DNA from: Candidatus Sulfotelmatobacter sp.
GTDB taxonomy: Bacteria; Acidobacteriota; Terriglobia; Terriglobales; Acidobacteriaceae
Direction: 5' to 3'
Length of the DNA: 58,410 nt
NCBI GenBank assembly: GCA_017883385.1
Contig: JADGNQ010000021.1
Coordinates: 1 to 58,410 of the forward strand
Under the pieces are notes generated by a model. The model did no database searches, was not told where the DNA came from, and worked only from the letters and a program-made list of their open reading frames with translations. Positions 27,022 through 35,398 of the stretch are shown here, one piece after another; position 1 is the first letter of the stretch; every line of letters starts with the position of its first letter. A program made the position numbers and the translations under genes.

Positions 27022-27093
27022 ACCTGCGCAGCAACTAACGCCACCTTCACCCTACGCGAGTCCGCGCAACGACGCCGCTTTGCAATTCCCGCA

Positions 27094-27594
27094 CTAAGCC
27101 GCTTTCGCCAGTGTCGCAGCCGTCGGCGCGTCGACTCGAAAGCGCTTCACCGCGAATATCCCCAGCACCACGAATACTGCCATCACGATAATCTGCGTAA
27201 CCAGGAACGGCGGTTCCGATTGCGTCGGAGCCAGCGCTTTCAAGGCCGGGACCTTCCGGAAAAGCTGCACGATCAACACAAACACATTCAGATAGAGCGC
27301 AATCGCGGCGTTGATCACATAGGCCGAACGCCAACCGCCGGCCAGGTGACGGACGTAGCGCCCCACGATCGCCACTGCCAGCACAACCAGCGAAACGATA
27401 CCGACTCCGTGAGACGGCAGGAATTCATGGAACGGAAAGAAGAACCCAGTCACGCTCGTCGCCACCGTAGTCGCCAGAAACAGCGCCGTCCCACTATCCA
27501 TCCGTTCGTTGCGCAGCATTCCATACAGCACGACGAGTCCCGAGCCAATCCCCGCCAGGCTCAACACGACGTGCACGAGAGTGAATGTCGTCAT
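27094..27594 (-). CDS. Small integral membrane protein, unknown function
   Basis: The 166-aa protein has five hydrophobic segments (about 5-25, 38-55, 62-82, 95-115, 132-150) separated by short charged loops such as RNERMDSG and RYVRHLAGGWR. No catalytic motif is seen. ATG 27594 has a strong GGAGGTCC site; the open frame upstream to 27675 is not used. Its neighbours are the unknown gene above and a divergent acyltransferase. Confidence 0.75.
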   Translation of the reverse strand: MTTFTLVHVVLSLAGIGSGLVVLYGMLRNERMDSGTALFLATTVATSVTGFFFPFHEFLPSHGVGIVSLVVLAVAIVGRYVRHLAGGWRSAYVINAAIALYLNVFVLIVQLFRKVPALKALAPTQSEPPFLVTQIIVMAVFVVLGIFAVKRFRVDAPTAATLAKAA

Positions 27595-27903
27595 ACGGAC
27601 CTCCTTGACGAAACAAATGTGGGAGATTGTACACCCGACTCGAACGGAATACCGGGGATTCGCCCAAGTCTTCACACGACTTTAACGTCGAGGCGCCCCG
27701 CCCACCCGCCTCGCGCAATGGCCTGGCGCGTGGCGGCGTTTCTCTGCTCGTGTTATCGTGTCCCGGCGGAGGTCTGTGGCGGCAACAAAAGTGGCGCCAG
27801 CGAACCACTTCCGACAGTACATCTTTCGTCCACCGGCGTCGAAGACATCGTCACTGCCTTGCGAGAGCGTGCAGGAAGTGCTCCCGCGCCCCGGAGCAAA
27901 CTG

Positions 27904-29133
27904 ATGAGTGCTGCCCTCACTCCCACTCCAATCGCCGTCAACACCACGCCGAAATCCCGCATCGGGTCCATCGATCTGATCCGCGGCGCCGTGATGATCC
28001 TGATGGCAATCGACCACGTGCGAGTTTTTTCGGGTGTTCCGGCCGGCGGCCCCACGCCCGGAGTCTTTTTCACCCGCTGGATCACCCATTTCTGCGCGCC
28101 AACGTTTATCTTCCTGGCGGGAACCAGCATCTTCCTCTACGGCCGCAAGCACGCTGACCTGTCGCGGTATCTGCTGATTCGGGGCGCTTGGCTCATCTTC
28201 CTGGAATTCACATTTCTCCGTGTAGCCTGGACCTTCAATCTCGACTTTTTGCATTACGAAATGGCAGGCGTCATCTGGGTCATTGGCTGCTGCATGATCC
28301 TGATGGCCGGATTGGTGAAGCTGCCGCTGCCGGTGGTCGGCACAATCGGTGTGGTCATCATCGCAGCCCACAACCTGATGGATTCGCACATGGGCGCGCT
28401 GCTCGAAGGCCTCGACCAGAACCGGCTCTCCGGTCTCTGGAAGCTTTTTTATGTCGGGTTCTTCGCCGGCCCAATCCAGTTCGGCTCCAACGGCCCCAAC
28501 CTCATCGTGCTTTACTCAATCATTCCGTGGATCGGCGTCATGGCGGCAGGTTATGCCTTCGGCAAGATCATGGCCTTGGAGCCCGCGCAAAAGCGGCGCC
28601 TGTGCCTGGCGATCGGACTCTCGGCCGTAGCACTCTTCCTCGTGCTGCGAGGATTCAACTTGTACGGAGATCCGCGTCCGTGGCATGCCGCGGCGCAGGG
28701 GAGGAACGGCGCGCCCCCGATGCCCGCGCTGTTCTCGTTCCTGAACACCAGCAAGTACCCGGCGTCGCTCTCTTTTCTGTTGATGACGCTGGGCCCCATC
28801 ATCGCTCTGATCCCCTTGCTTGAGGGCCTCGGTGGAGCTGTCGCCCGTGGAATCACTCTTTTCGGACGCGTGCCATTCTTCTACTACATGCTGCACATCC
28901 CCCTGATCCACGCGCTCGCCCTCGTGGTGTCGAAGATCCGGCTTGGGTTTGTCAGCCCATGGCTCTTCACCAACCATCCCATGGGCAATCCAGAGCCACC
29001 GGACGGCTATGTCTGGAGCCTTCCCCTTCTTTATCTGGTATGGGGGATCACCATCGTGCTGCTGTACTTCGCATGCCGATGGTTTGCTGCGCTCAAGGCA
29101 AGGAGGAACGATTGGTGGCTGCAGTACCTGTAG
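27904..29133 (+). CDS. DUF1624/HGSNAT-like membrane acyltransferase
   Basis: The 409-aa multispanning protein resembles the heparan-alpha-glucosaminide N-acetyltransferase/DUF1624 family. RIGSIDLIRGAVMILMAIDHVRVF carries the family R..D..RG..M..M..DH signature, FTRWITHFCAPTFIFLAGTS follows, and about nine further hydrophobic segments run to the C-terminus, including RVPFFYYMLHIPLIHALAL. These proteins move acyl groups across or at the membrane to sugars or other acceptors. ATG 27904 has GGAG upstream and matches the family start; the open frame extends back to 27220 but that part is not protein-like. Confidence 0.85.
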   Translation: MSAALTPTPIAVNTTPKSRIGSIDLIRGAVMILMAIDHVRVFSGVPAGGPTPGVFFTRWITHFCAPTFIFLAGTSIFLYGRKHADLSRYLLIRGAWLIFLEFTFLRVAWTFNLDFLHYEMAGVIWVIGCCMILMAGLVKLPLPVVGTIGVVIIAAHNLMDSHMGALLEGLDQNRLSGLWKLFYVGFFAGPIQFGSNGPNLIVLYSIIPWIGVMAAGYAFGKIMALEPAQKRRLCLAIGLSAVALFLVLRGFNLYGDPRPWHAAAQGRNGAPPMPALFSFLNTSKYPASLSFLLMTLGPIIALIPLLEGLGGAVARGITLFGRVPFFYYMLHIPLIHALALVVSKIRLGFVSPWLFTNHPMGNPEPPDGYVWSLPLLYLVWGITIVLLYFACRWFAALKARRNDWWLQYL

Positions 29134-29249
29134 GTGAGTTAGCCCAATTTCTAACCTTGGACCGGGAAGACGCGTCGTAGGTTCTCGTCAGGCGGGACTG
29201 GCCAAACCTTTCGCGGGGACCTAAATCCCGAGGGTGCCGCAGAGTCGGA

Positions 29250-29681
29250 TCACCTGACCGTCGCGATCGTTAGATTTGCTGTTCGGCTGAATGTCCCAAA
29301 CCACGGACGTTCTCGCTTCTTGAACTCCCGAAGGACGCGACTCTTGAGATTGACTAAGGCTGCCACCCATTCATCTTGATCTTCCGAACTGTTGTGGGCG
29401 GTGGCGAGTATCGCAACTTCGGTTTTCTTGATTTCTTCGCGATGGGTATTCTTCATTTCATGATCCCTAGTCACGAGCATCCAACCAGTCTTATGACAGA
29501 ATCGGATTACTTCGGGATCTTCTACGTTCCGCCTGACGTGACCGTTCTCATCCAGGAACCATTCAGGGAATCTCTGAACAGTAAATCCAGCCGTCCGTAG
29601 ACGGACAGCGACCGATTCGGCCGAAAAGCCTTCATCAAGAAAGAGGACACATTCCTCACGCCGCTTTTTGACGTATACCAA
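29250..29681 (-). CDS. DUF5615 PIN-like toxin
   Basis: The 143-aa protein has a PIN-like/Mut7-C fold: CVLFLDEGFSAESVAVRLRTAGF (first acidic residues), DPEVIRFCHKTGWMLVTRDHEM (acidic Asp in VTRD) and a basic tail with FKKRERPWFG. DUF5615 proteins pair with DUF433 antitoxins (VapBC45-like) and are presumed RNases. It overlaps the antitoxin gene by 26 bp and is second in the pair. Toxic activity is inferred from family and pairing. Confidence 0.8.
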   Translation of the reverse strand: MVYVKKRREECVLFLDEGFSAESVAVRLRTAGFTVQRFPEWFLDENGHVRRNVEDPEVIRFCHKTGWMLVTRDHEMKNTHREEIKKTEVAILATAHNSSEDQDEWVAALVNLKSRVLREFKKRERPWFGTFSRTANLTIATVR

Positions 29682-30357
29682 TGTGGGTTAGCGCCTTTTC
29701 GACAGTGTCGGTATCAAGGCCGTAATCCTTGGCAATTTCCTCAACCCTCACTCCAGCGCGCTTGCGTCCCCAAAGCACGGTAACCGGAATGCGCGTACCA
29801 GTGACCACTAAACGTCCAGACATAATGCGAGGATTCATAGATACTGGGCGGCTGAGATGATCGGAGGCCGCGAAGCGCCACGGGAAGATGAACCGTCCAG
29901 CCTCTATTCTCTCGGCGAACATGTTTGCTACTTCCTCCACGAGTTGCTGCCCGGGCTTCTTACCAAGCGAGGTAATAGTGCGCGGTCTTGCACCGCGAGC
30001 AGGCTTGTCGTAAACGAGGTCTTGCAAACATTCCTTGATGGCGTCGGCACGCTGTAATGGATGTTGGGAGCGGAACAGCTTGCGGGCATTACGCATTGAG
30101 CGCCTGACAAATTGCAGCGGAAAGTGGAATCTCTCGCGTAGCAGATAAATCCTGTAAGCTTCCTCGAGGTCCCTGTACGAAAGCAGATGAACTGAGCCGT
30201 TGTGGCCCGATGCCTTCAGAATCGGATCGTTCCCCTCGTACCAAGAAAAGAGCGTCCTCTGCTTTATGGCGAGAAATGCGGCGGCTTCTGGAATCGTGTA
30301 GGTAGGAAGCGTTCGAATGTCCTGTCCGGGCCGGCGCACTGGTTTGTGTTTCAACAT
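29656..30357 (-). CDS. DUF433 antitoxin with MerR-like N-terminus
   Basis: The 233-aa protein combines an N-terminal MerR-type helix-turn-helix (about 20-65, YTIPEAAAFLAIKQRTLFSWYEG) with a C-terminal DUF433 domain (about 165-230, PRIMSGRLVVTGTRIPVTVLWGRKRAGVRVEEIAKDYGLDTDTVEKAL). DUF433 proteins are antitoxins of DUF5615/PIN-like toxins; the DNA-binding part would give autoregulation. ATG 30357 is chosen because translation upstream of it shows no domain. It overlaps the toxin start. Confidence 0.8.
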   Translation of the reverse strand: MLKHKPVRRPGQDIRTLPTYTIPEAAAFLAIKQRTLFSWYEGNDPILKASGHNGSVHLLSYRDLEEAYRIYLLRERFHFPLQFVRRSMRNARKLFRSQHPLQRADAIKECLQDLVYDKPARGARPRTITSLGKKPGQQLVEEVANMFAERIEAGRFIFPWRFAASDHLSRPVSMNPRIMSGRLVVTGTRIPVTVLWGRKRAGVRVEEIAKDYGLDTDTVEKALTHIGIRQKAA

Positions 30358-30823
30358 GTGATCACTACCGCTCTCAAAAAATCTGGCTGACCTCTCATCT
30401 GAAACTATACTCGTCCAAGTAAGGCTGCAAATACTTCTTGGAAGCCGCAGTTGATTCCTTGGATATGCCCTCTGCGGCAAATGAGGGAATGCACCGCTTT
30501 CCAGGAATCCACTCACGGAATGTGACGTCCAACCTTGACTTCGCCGCACTTATCTGTCGATGATCGACAGGCATGGGGACGCGGCTCGGCCCAGAGGCAT
30601 AGCCTAACTTCTTTGTTTCCAGGATTTTGACCTCTAAACCGTTTGTTATGAATATTTTGCAGACCATTTTTGTAAATCTCTAATGTTTTCAAGGTTTTAG
30701 GAGATCTAGGGGAGGGGGGTGGGGGTGGGGTTATCAAGTAGTAATCTTCCCCAAGACGGAAGTGACTTCTCCACGTATGTGTGGCCTGCGCCGAAGGCGC
30801 GTCTGTCGGGACGGCTAGTTCCC
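30358..30823. other. AT-richer intergenic block with G-quadruplex motif
   Basis: This 466-bp stretch is visibly richer in A/T than its surroundings between 30600 and 30700. A 90-aa minus-strand frame (30395-30667) begins MVCKIFITNGLEVKILETKK but has no recognised domain and is not called as a gene. It carries the G-run motif at 30709-30730. It may be foreign DNA that came with the toxin-antitoxin pair. Confidence 0.5.
30709..30730 (+). other. G-quadruplex-forming motif
   Basis: Four G-runs of 4, 6, 5 and 4 are separated by single bases (A, T, T). Single-base loops give very stable parallel quadruplexes in vitro. The motif is on the plus strand, about 93 bp beyond the stop of the minus-strand glycosyltransferase-like gene, so that transcript would carry C-runs. 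Confidence 0.7.
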
Positions 30824-32059
30824 TCACCCTTGTGGGACTTGGGCTAGGGCGACCAGGGTTATTGCGATGTAGATGACCAGCAGGGCGACGATGCAGGCTG
30901 CTATCAGAGGACGGTAACTCGTCTCCAGCAGGTCAGCCAGAACTCCTGCGACGAAGACGAAGAGAAACGGAATGGCCGCGAGTAGAAATCCGGCGCCGGC
31001 CAAGTCCGGATGCGCCATCCCCAGGGCGAAGAACAGGACAGCGACCAGCAGCGGCGCGGTGTTGCCGAAGTAGCGTGTGCGCGGCCATGCGGCGTAAGTC
31101 ACCAGCGTGACCGGAAGCGCCAAGGCGAGCACGGGACATGCGAGTCCAATGTGCACCGCGACCTGCTTGTAGACTCCGAGGACGGTAAATCCGCGCCACG
31201 TCGCTCCCCAGAAAGCGGCGCGGCGCATGCTTTCCGCGAACGCATGAGGATGGAAAAAGTACGCCGCAAACAGCAGAGCAAATCCCACCACGCAGGCCGC
31301 GATCCAGATCACCAGCGCTGCCTGCCGGCGCACCGGAGCGACATAGAGCAGGAACCCCAGCGCCATGGGAACGAGGATAATTAGCGAGAATTGTGATCCG
31401 ACGGCGATGGCGAGGGAGACTCCGAGCAGCACGATGCGCCGCCAGTTCCACAGCACGACTTCGCGCGGAGCGTAAAGCGTGTGTGCGACCGCGATGGCGG
31501 TAAAGATGGTGCCGAAGGCTCCCCAGGCCGCGGCAATTTCGGGCTCGGTGTGCCAGACCGCGCTTGCCTGAATCAGCGAGGGAGAGAAGCAGTAGAAGGT
31601 GAGCGCGACGAAGCCTCCCGCATTGCTGCAGAGGCGCCGCGCGACATACCACAACGATGCGCCCAGGAAGACGCCGCAGGCGAGAAAGGGGATCCGCTGA
31701 AGCCACCGCCAGTACGCGGCGGAATCACTGGCAAGATCCTGAGGCCAAGCCAGCAACGGCGCGGCGGAAACCAGGTAGAGCAGCGGCGAATGCTCGGTGT
31801 CAAAGCCGCTGTCCTCGCTGCGGAATGGGTCTTGCATGTTGCCGCCCGCTCCGTCCAGAAAGGGAGCGGCGGCGACGCCCCGGCCGTGCCACTGCTTCCA
31901 GCCCTCGCCGATGCGGACCGCTTCAGAGGCCTCAGGTTCTCGAGCGCTGCGCAGTTCGGCATGCACCAGCCACAAGGCCTGAGCCAGGAACGCGAGCAGC
32001 AGCAATCCCGCGAGAAACTGCGGACGGCCGAAGCGTTCGCGGGTGAAATATGGACGCAT
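30824..32059 (-). CDS. Multispanning membrane protein, GT39-like
   Basis: The 411-aa protein has an N-terminal helix (about 14-33), a luminal-type loop with DTEHSPLLYLVSAAPLLAW, and about ten further membrane segments. The RIPFLACGVFLGASLWYVARRLC and PSLIQASAVWHTEPEIAAAW segments are typical of polyprenyl-phosphate-dependent glycosyltransferases (GT39/ArnT clan). The acidic residues at SEDSGFDTEHSP could be the catalytic ones. It is divergent from the CPBP gene by 56 bp. The donor and acceptor are unknown. Confidence 0.65.
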   Translation of the reverse strand: MRPYFTRERFGRPQFLAGLLLLAFLAQALWLVHAELRSAREPEASEAVRIGEGWKQWHGRGVAAAPFLDGAGGNMQDPFRSEDSGFDTEHSPLLYLVSAAPLLAWPQDLASDSAAYWRWLQRIPFLACGVFLGASLWYVARRLCSNAGGFVALTFYCFSPSLIQASAVWHTEPEIAAAWGAFGTIFTAIAVAHTLYAPREVVLWNWRRIVLLGVSLAIAVGSQFSLIILVPMALGFLLYVAPVRRQAALVIWIAACVVGFALLFAAYFFHPHAFAESMRRAAFWGATWRGFTVLGVYKQVAVHIGLACPVLALALPVTLVTYAAWPRTRYFGNTAPLLVAVLFFALGMAHPDLAGAGFLLAAIPFLFVFVAGVLADLLETSYRPLIAACIVALLVIYIAITLVALAQVPQG

Positions 32060-32115
32060 AAGGTCGAGCCGAGTGTTTTACCATGTCGGGGGTCGTTTGC
32101 GGGGAAAGATCTGCG

Positions 32116-33150
32116 ATGAGTGAGCTAGATGTCAAAACGGAAAGCAGTCCGGAGCCGAGTCCAGCGCCCGCGCCGTCTGGTCCAGAATTTGCGGTCGCGA
32201 CCCAGCCTTCGTACGCGCACACGCTGTTTCTGGGCTCGGAAGGACTGCGCGCAGGTTGGGGGTTCGCCTTCTACGTCGCGATGTCTTATCTACTGCGCCG
32301 GCTGGCTGTGCAATTGGCGTCGTCGCGGGATCTCGGCGCCGGCGGCTTGTGGTCAGCGATGCTGGAGGAGTTCGGCGCTCTGGTGGCTGCGGTGATTCCG
32401 GCGGTTGTGCTGGCGCGAATCGAGCGGCGTCCGTGGAGAGTCTACGGGTTGCCGGCACGCCAAACGTTCGGTAGGTTGTTTTGGGTTGGCGCAGTGTGGG
32501 GATTTGCCGGAATCAGCGTGCTGATGTTCGCACTCTACGGGTTGCACGGGTTCACGTTCGGCAATGTTGTGCTGCATGGCGCACGCATGGCGAGGTTCGC
32601 GGCGTTCTGGGCGGTGATGTTTCTGCTGGTGGGACTGTTTGAAGAGTTTTTGTTAAGGGGATATACGCAGTTCACGCTGGCGCGTGGGATTGGCTTCTGG
32701 CCTGCGGCAGTGGTGCTGTCGTGTGCGTTTGGGTTGTTTCACCTGCAGAACGGCGGCGAGCAGTGGACGGGCTTGCTGGCGGCGGCGTTCATCGGGTTCT
32801 TCTTCTGCTTGACGCTGCGGCGCACGGGGAATCTCTGGTTCGCCGTGGGGTTTCACGCGGCATGGGATTGGGGCGAGACCTACTTCTACTCCGTGCCCGA
32901 CAGCGGAATGGTCGCTCCCGGCCACCTGCTGAGTTCGTCGCTGCGCGGTCCGCAGTGGCTCAGCGGAGGGTCCGTTGGACCAGAGGGAAGCGTGTTGTGC
33001 TTCGTGGTGATAGCCATGGTCTGGATTGCGTTTGATCGGATGTACCCCGCGAGAGTGCTCGCGGAGCATGGGACATCGGCGCTGCCGGCGACAGCAGATT
33101 CCCTTCGGCAAGCTCAGGGCAGGCCCTCGTCGCTGCGCTCCTCGGAATGA
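32116..33150 (+). CDS. CPBP family intramembrane protease
   Basis: The 344-aa protein has a proline-rich cytoplasmic N-terminus (about 1-35), then about eight hydrophobic segments with the CPBP (Abi/Rce1) motifs: EEFLLRGYTQFTLAR (glutamate pair and Arg), FGLFHLQNGG (His) and FAVGFHAAWDWGE (His/Asp). These are membrane proteases or related enzymes of unknown substrate. GGGAAAG precedes ATG 32116. The last about 17 residues (DSLRQAQGRPSSLRSSE) are encoded by a dispersed repeat at 33100-33155, so the original C-terminus has been replaced or extended. Confidence 0.85.
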   Translation: MSELDVKTESSPEPSPAPAPSGPEFAVATQPSYAHTLFLGSEGLRAGWGFAFYVAMSYLLRRLAVQLASSRDLGAGGLWSAMLEEFGALVAAVIPAVVLARIERRPWRVYGLPARQTFGRLFWVGAVWGFAGISVLMFALYGLHGFTFGNVVLHGARMARFAAFWAVMFLLVGLFEEFLLRGYTQFTLARGIGFWPAAVVLSCAFGLFHLQNGGEQWTGLLAAAFIGFFFCLTLRRTGNLWFAVGFHAAWDWGETYFYSVPDSGMVAPGHLLSSSLRGPQWLSGGSVGPEGSVLCFVVIAMVWIAFDRMYPARVLAEHGTSALPATADSLRQAQGRPSSLRSSE

Positions 33151-33155
33151 CAAGG
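33100..33155. repeat. Dispersed repeat forming the end of the CPBP gene
   Basis: CCCTTCGGCAAGCTCAGGGCAGG followed by a GCTGCGCTCCTCGGAATGAC end is the same family as copies at 122-148, 10259, 23934 and 24658. The CPBP stop codon TGA (33148-33150) lies inside it. Confidence 0.75.
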
Positions 33156-33259
33156 ATCTCGAGGGTACCGACAGTGCGCTCGGGATTTCGTACATTCCAG
33201 TTCGGGAGTTGAACGGCGCGAAAAGCGCTGCATTGCAAGTACCCTTTTCCTGCACACCC

Positions 33260-33265
33260 TATACT
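33260..33265 (+). promoter_or_regulatory. -10 hexamer TATACT of recQ, leaderless arrangement
   Basis: TATACT is followed by 6 nt (CATTCC) and ATG 33272, with no Shine-Dalgarno motif. A TTGCAA at 33233 is 21 nt upstream, too far for a normal -35. Confidence 0.55.
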
Positions 33266-33271
33266 CATTCC

Positions 33272-35167
33272 ATGACTCCAGAAGCGGATCTGCTCACACC
33301 GTTGCGGCGCTACTGGGGATACAGTGCGTTCCGGCCTTTGCAGGAGCGGATTGTGCGCAGCCTGCTGGCGGGGCGCGACACTTGCGTGGTGATGCCGACA
33401 GGCGGAGGCAAGTCGCTCTGCTATCAGCTGCCCGCAGTGGTTTCGGGGAAGACGACGGTGGTGATTTCTCCGCTGATTGCGCTGATGCAGGATCAGGCAG
33501 CGCAACTGGCGCAGATGGGGATTCCGGCGGCGGTTCTGAACAGTTCCGTCAGCAGCGACGAACAGACCCGGGTGACGCGGCAGGCGCGAGAGGGCGCATA
33601 CCGACTGCTGTATCTGGCGCCGGAGCGGCTATCGCGCGGCGACACGCTGGGATGGCTGCAGCAGGTACCGATCTCATTTTTTGCCATCGACGAGGCGCAT
33701 TGCATTTCGGAGTGGGGACATGAGTTCCGTCCGGAGTACCGGCAGCTGAGCCGGCTGCGGGGAAAGTTCCCGGATCGTCCGATTGCGGCGTTTACGGCGA
33801 GCGCGACGCGCCACGTGCGGCACGACATTCTGGCGCAACTGGAGTTGCGCAATCCCGACAAGTACATCGCGAGCTTTCACCGTCCGAACCTGCGCTATTT
33901 GGTGCGCGAGTGCGACAGCGTGGAGCAGACTGCGCTGCTGGTGACCGCGCTGCGCAATTACGACGAGGGGAATGTGATCGTCTACTCGCCCACTATTAAC
34001 AAAGTGGAAGAGACGGTGGATTTTCTGGAAGACCAGGGCATTGAGGCGGTGGGATATCACGCCAAGATGGACAACAGCGATCGCCGGCGCAATCAGGAAC
34101 GCTGGATGTCGGATGAAGTGCGTGTGCTGGTGGGCACGATCGCGTTCGGACTGGGGATTAATAAGGCGACTGTGCGCGCGGTCATCCACCTGGCGCTGCC
34201 CAAATCGGTGGAACAGTTTTATCAGGAGGCGGGCCGCGCGGGGCGCGATGGAAAACCGGCGGACTGCGTTATGCTTTGGCGGAAGCAGGATGCGGGCTTG
34301 CTGGGATATTTTGCGAATCAGATTCTGGACTCGGCCGAGCGCGACCGCGCCTGGCAGAGATACCACACGATTCGGGCTTTTGCGGAGTCGGGAAAATGCC
34401 GCCACCGCCAGATCTGCACGCATTTTGGCGAGACGCCGAAGTGGACGTCGTGTGGAGGCTGTGACGTTTGCGGAGCCGCACCAGAATGGCTGGCCGAAGC
34501 GGTGACTCCAGCAGTTGTGCGCCGCGCGGTGAGCCCTGTCTCCAGTAGCGTACGAATGGCGCCGAGTCCAGTGGCCGAGGCGGACCAGGGTTTGCGGGAG
34601 TATCTGCGGGAGTGGCGCCGCATGACCGCCAAGGAACAAGGCATGCCCGCATACGTCGTGCTGCATGATAGTTCACTGGATGAGATATGCCGAGTACAGC
34701 CGACCTCGATCGCGGATCTGCTGAACGTTACAGGAATGGGAGAACGCAAAGCTGATCTATATGGGCGAGCCATTCTCTCGGCGCTGCGGCAATATCGCGA
34801 AGGCGCGCGGGCGGCTGGACTGCCCGCGAAGAAGACGGCTCCGGCGCTAGAGACCCTGCAACTCCTTGCCGAGGGCAAGACCTTCGAAGAGATTGCGCAA
34901 ATTCGCGGGCGGCAGCTCGCGACCGTGGTGAACGCGGTGGCCGGACTGGTGGAGGGAGGCGAATTGGAATTTCGTCCGGAGTGGATCGATCGAAACAAAC
35001 TGGCAGTGATTGAGGCGGCCTGCGCGAGCCTGGGCCTGGAGCGATTGGAGCGCCTGAAGACGCTGAAAGATGCACTGCCTCCGGAGATTACATACGAAGA
35101 AATCCGGCTGGTCGTAGCGCGCCTGCGGCGCGAGGGGATGGAAAAGAAGACGTCGATGCCCGCATAG
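33272..35167 (+). CDS. recQ: ATP-dependent DNA helicase RecQ
   Basis: RecQ unwinds DNA 3'-5' in recombination repair and fork restart. The 631-aa protein has the helicase core with GYSAFRPLQERIV, Walker A MPTGGGKSLCYQLPA, DEAH box, GTIAFGLGINK and QEAGRAGRDGKPA. The zinc-binding part uses CRHRQIC and CGGCDVC cysteines. A HRDC domain (about 430-510, LREWRRMTAKEQGMPAYVVLHDSSL) and a C-terminal helix-turn-helix (about 530-580, LLAEGKTFEEIAQIRGRQLATV) follow; the latter is a known RecQ appendage. ATG 33272 follows TATACT by 6 nt. The open frame upstream overlaps the CPBP gene and is not used. Confidence 0.95.
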   Translation: MTPEADLLTPLRRYWGYSAFRPLQERIVRSLLAGRDTCVVMPTGGGKSLCYQLPAVVSGKTTVVISPLIALMQDQAAQLAQMGIPAAVLNSSVSSDEQTRVTRQAREGAYRLLYLAPERLSRGDTLGWLQQVPISFFAIDEAHCISEWGHEFRPEYRQLSRLRGKFPDRPIAAFTASATRHVRHDILAQLELRNPDKYIASFHRPNLRYLVRECDSVEQTALLVTALRNYDEGNVIVYSPTINKVEETVDFLEDQGIEAVGYHAKMDNSDRRRNQERWMSDEVRVLVGTIAFGLGINKATVRAVIHLALPKSVEQFYQEAGRAGRDGKPADCVMLWRKQDAGLLGYFANQILDSAERDRAWQRYHTIRAFAESGKCRHRQICTHFGETPKWTSCGGCDVCGAAPEWLAEAVTPAVVRRAVSPVSSSVRMAPSPVAEADQGLREYLREWRRMTAKEQGMPAYVVLHDSSLDEICRVQPTSIADLLNVTGMGERKADLYGRAILSALRQYREGARAAGLPAKKTAPALETLQLLAEGKTFEEIAQIRGRQLATVVNAVAGLVEGGELEFRPEWIDRNKLAVIEAACASLGLERLERLKTLKDALPPEITYEEIRLVVARLRREGMEKKTSMPA

Positions 35168-35398
35168 GCGGCGGCTCCAAGTCAGCGCTTGTGTTCAAAA
35201 GAGAACACTTCCTCGGTATCGCGCAAGACGAGAATCGACTGGGAACAGCGGCACTTGCAGTGAAGGTGTACAATTTCATGGGTTCTGAAATCTCATCTAC
35301 ATCATCACCAAAGATTAAGTAGATTTGCCATTTCTTGGCATCGCTCGTGACGCTTCCGTGCGGTGAAGCACGTCCACTCCCCGAGGAGGGAGCTTGTC

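Noticed and set aside
27220-27903. N-terminal extension of the DUF1624 protein frame
   Set aside because: Translation before ATG 27904 is hydrophilic and unlike the family; the ATG has a ribosome binding site, and the region overlaps a well-supported minus-strand membrane protein gene.
30395-30667. 90-aa minus-strand frame upstream of the antitoxin
   Set aside because: No domain, no clear ribosome binding site; it lies in AT-richer DNA where open frames are less expected, but that alone does not support it as a gene.
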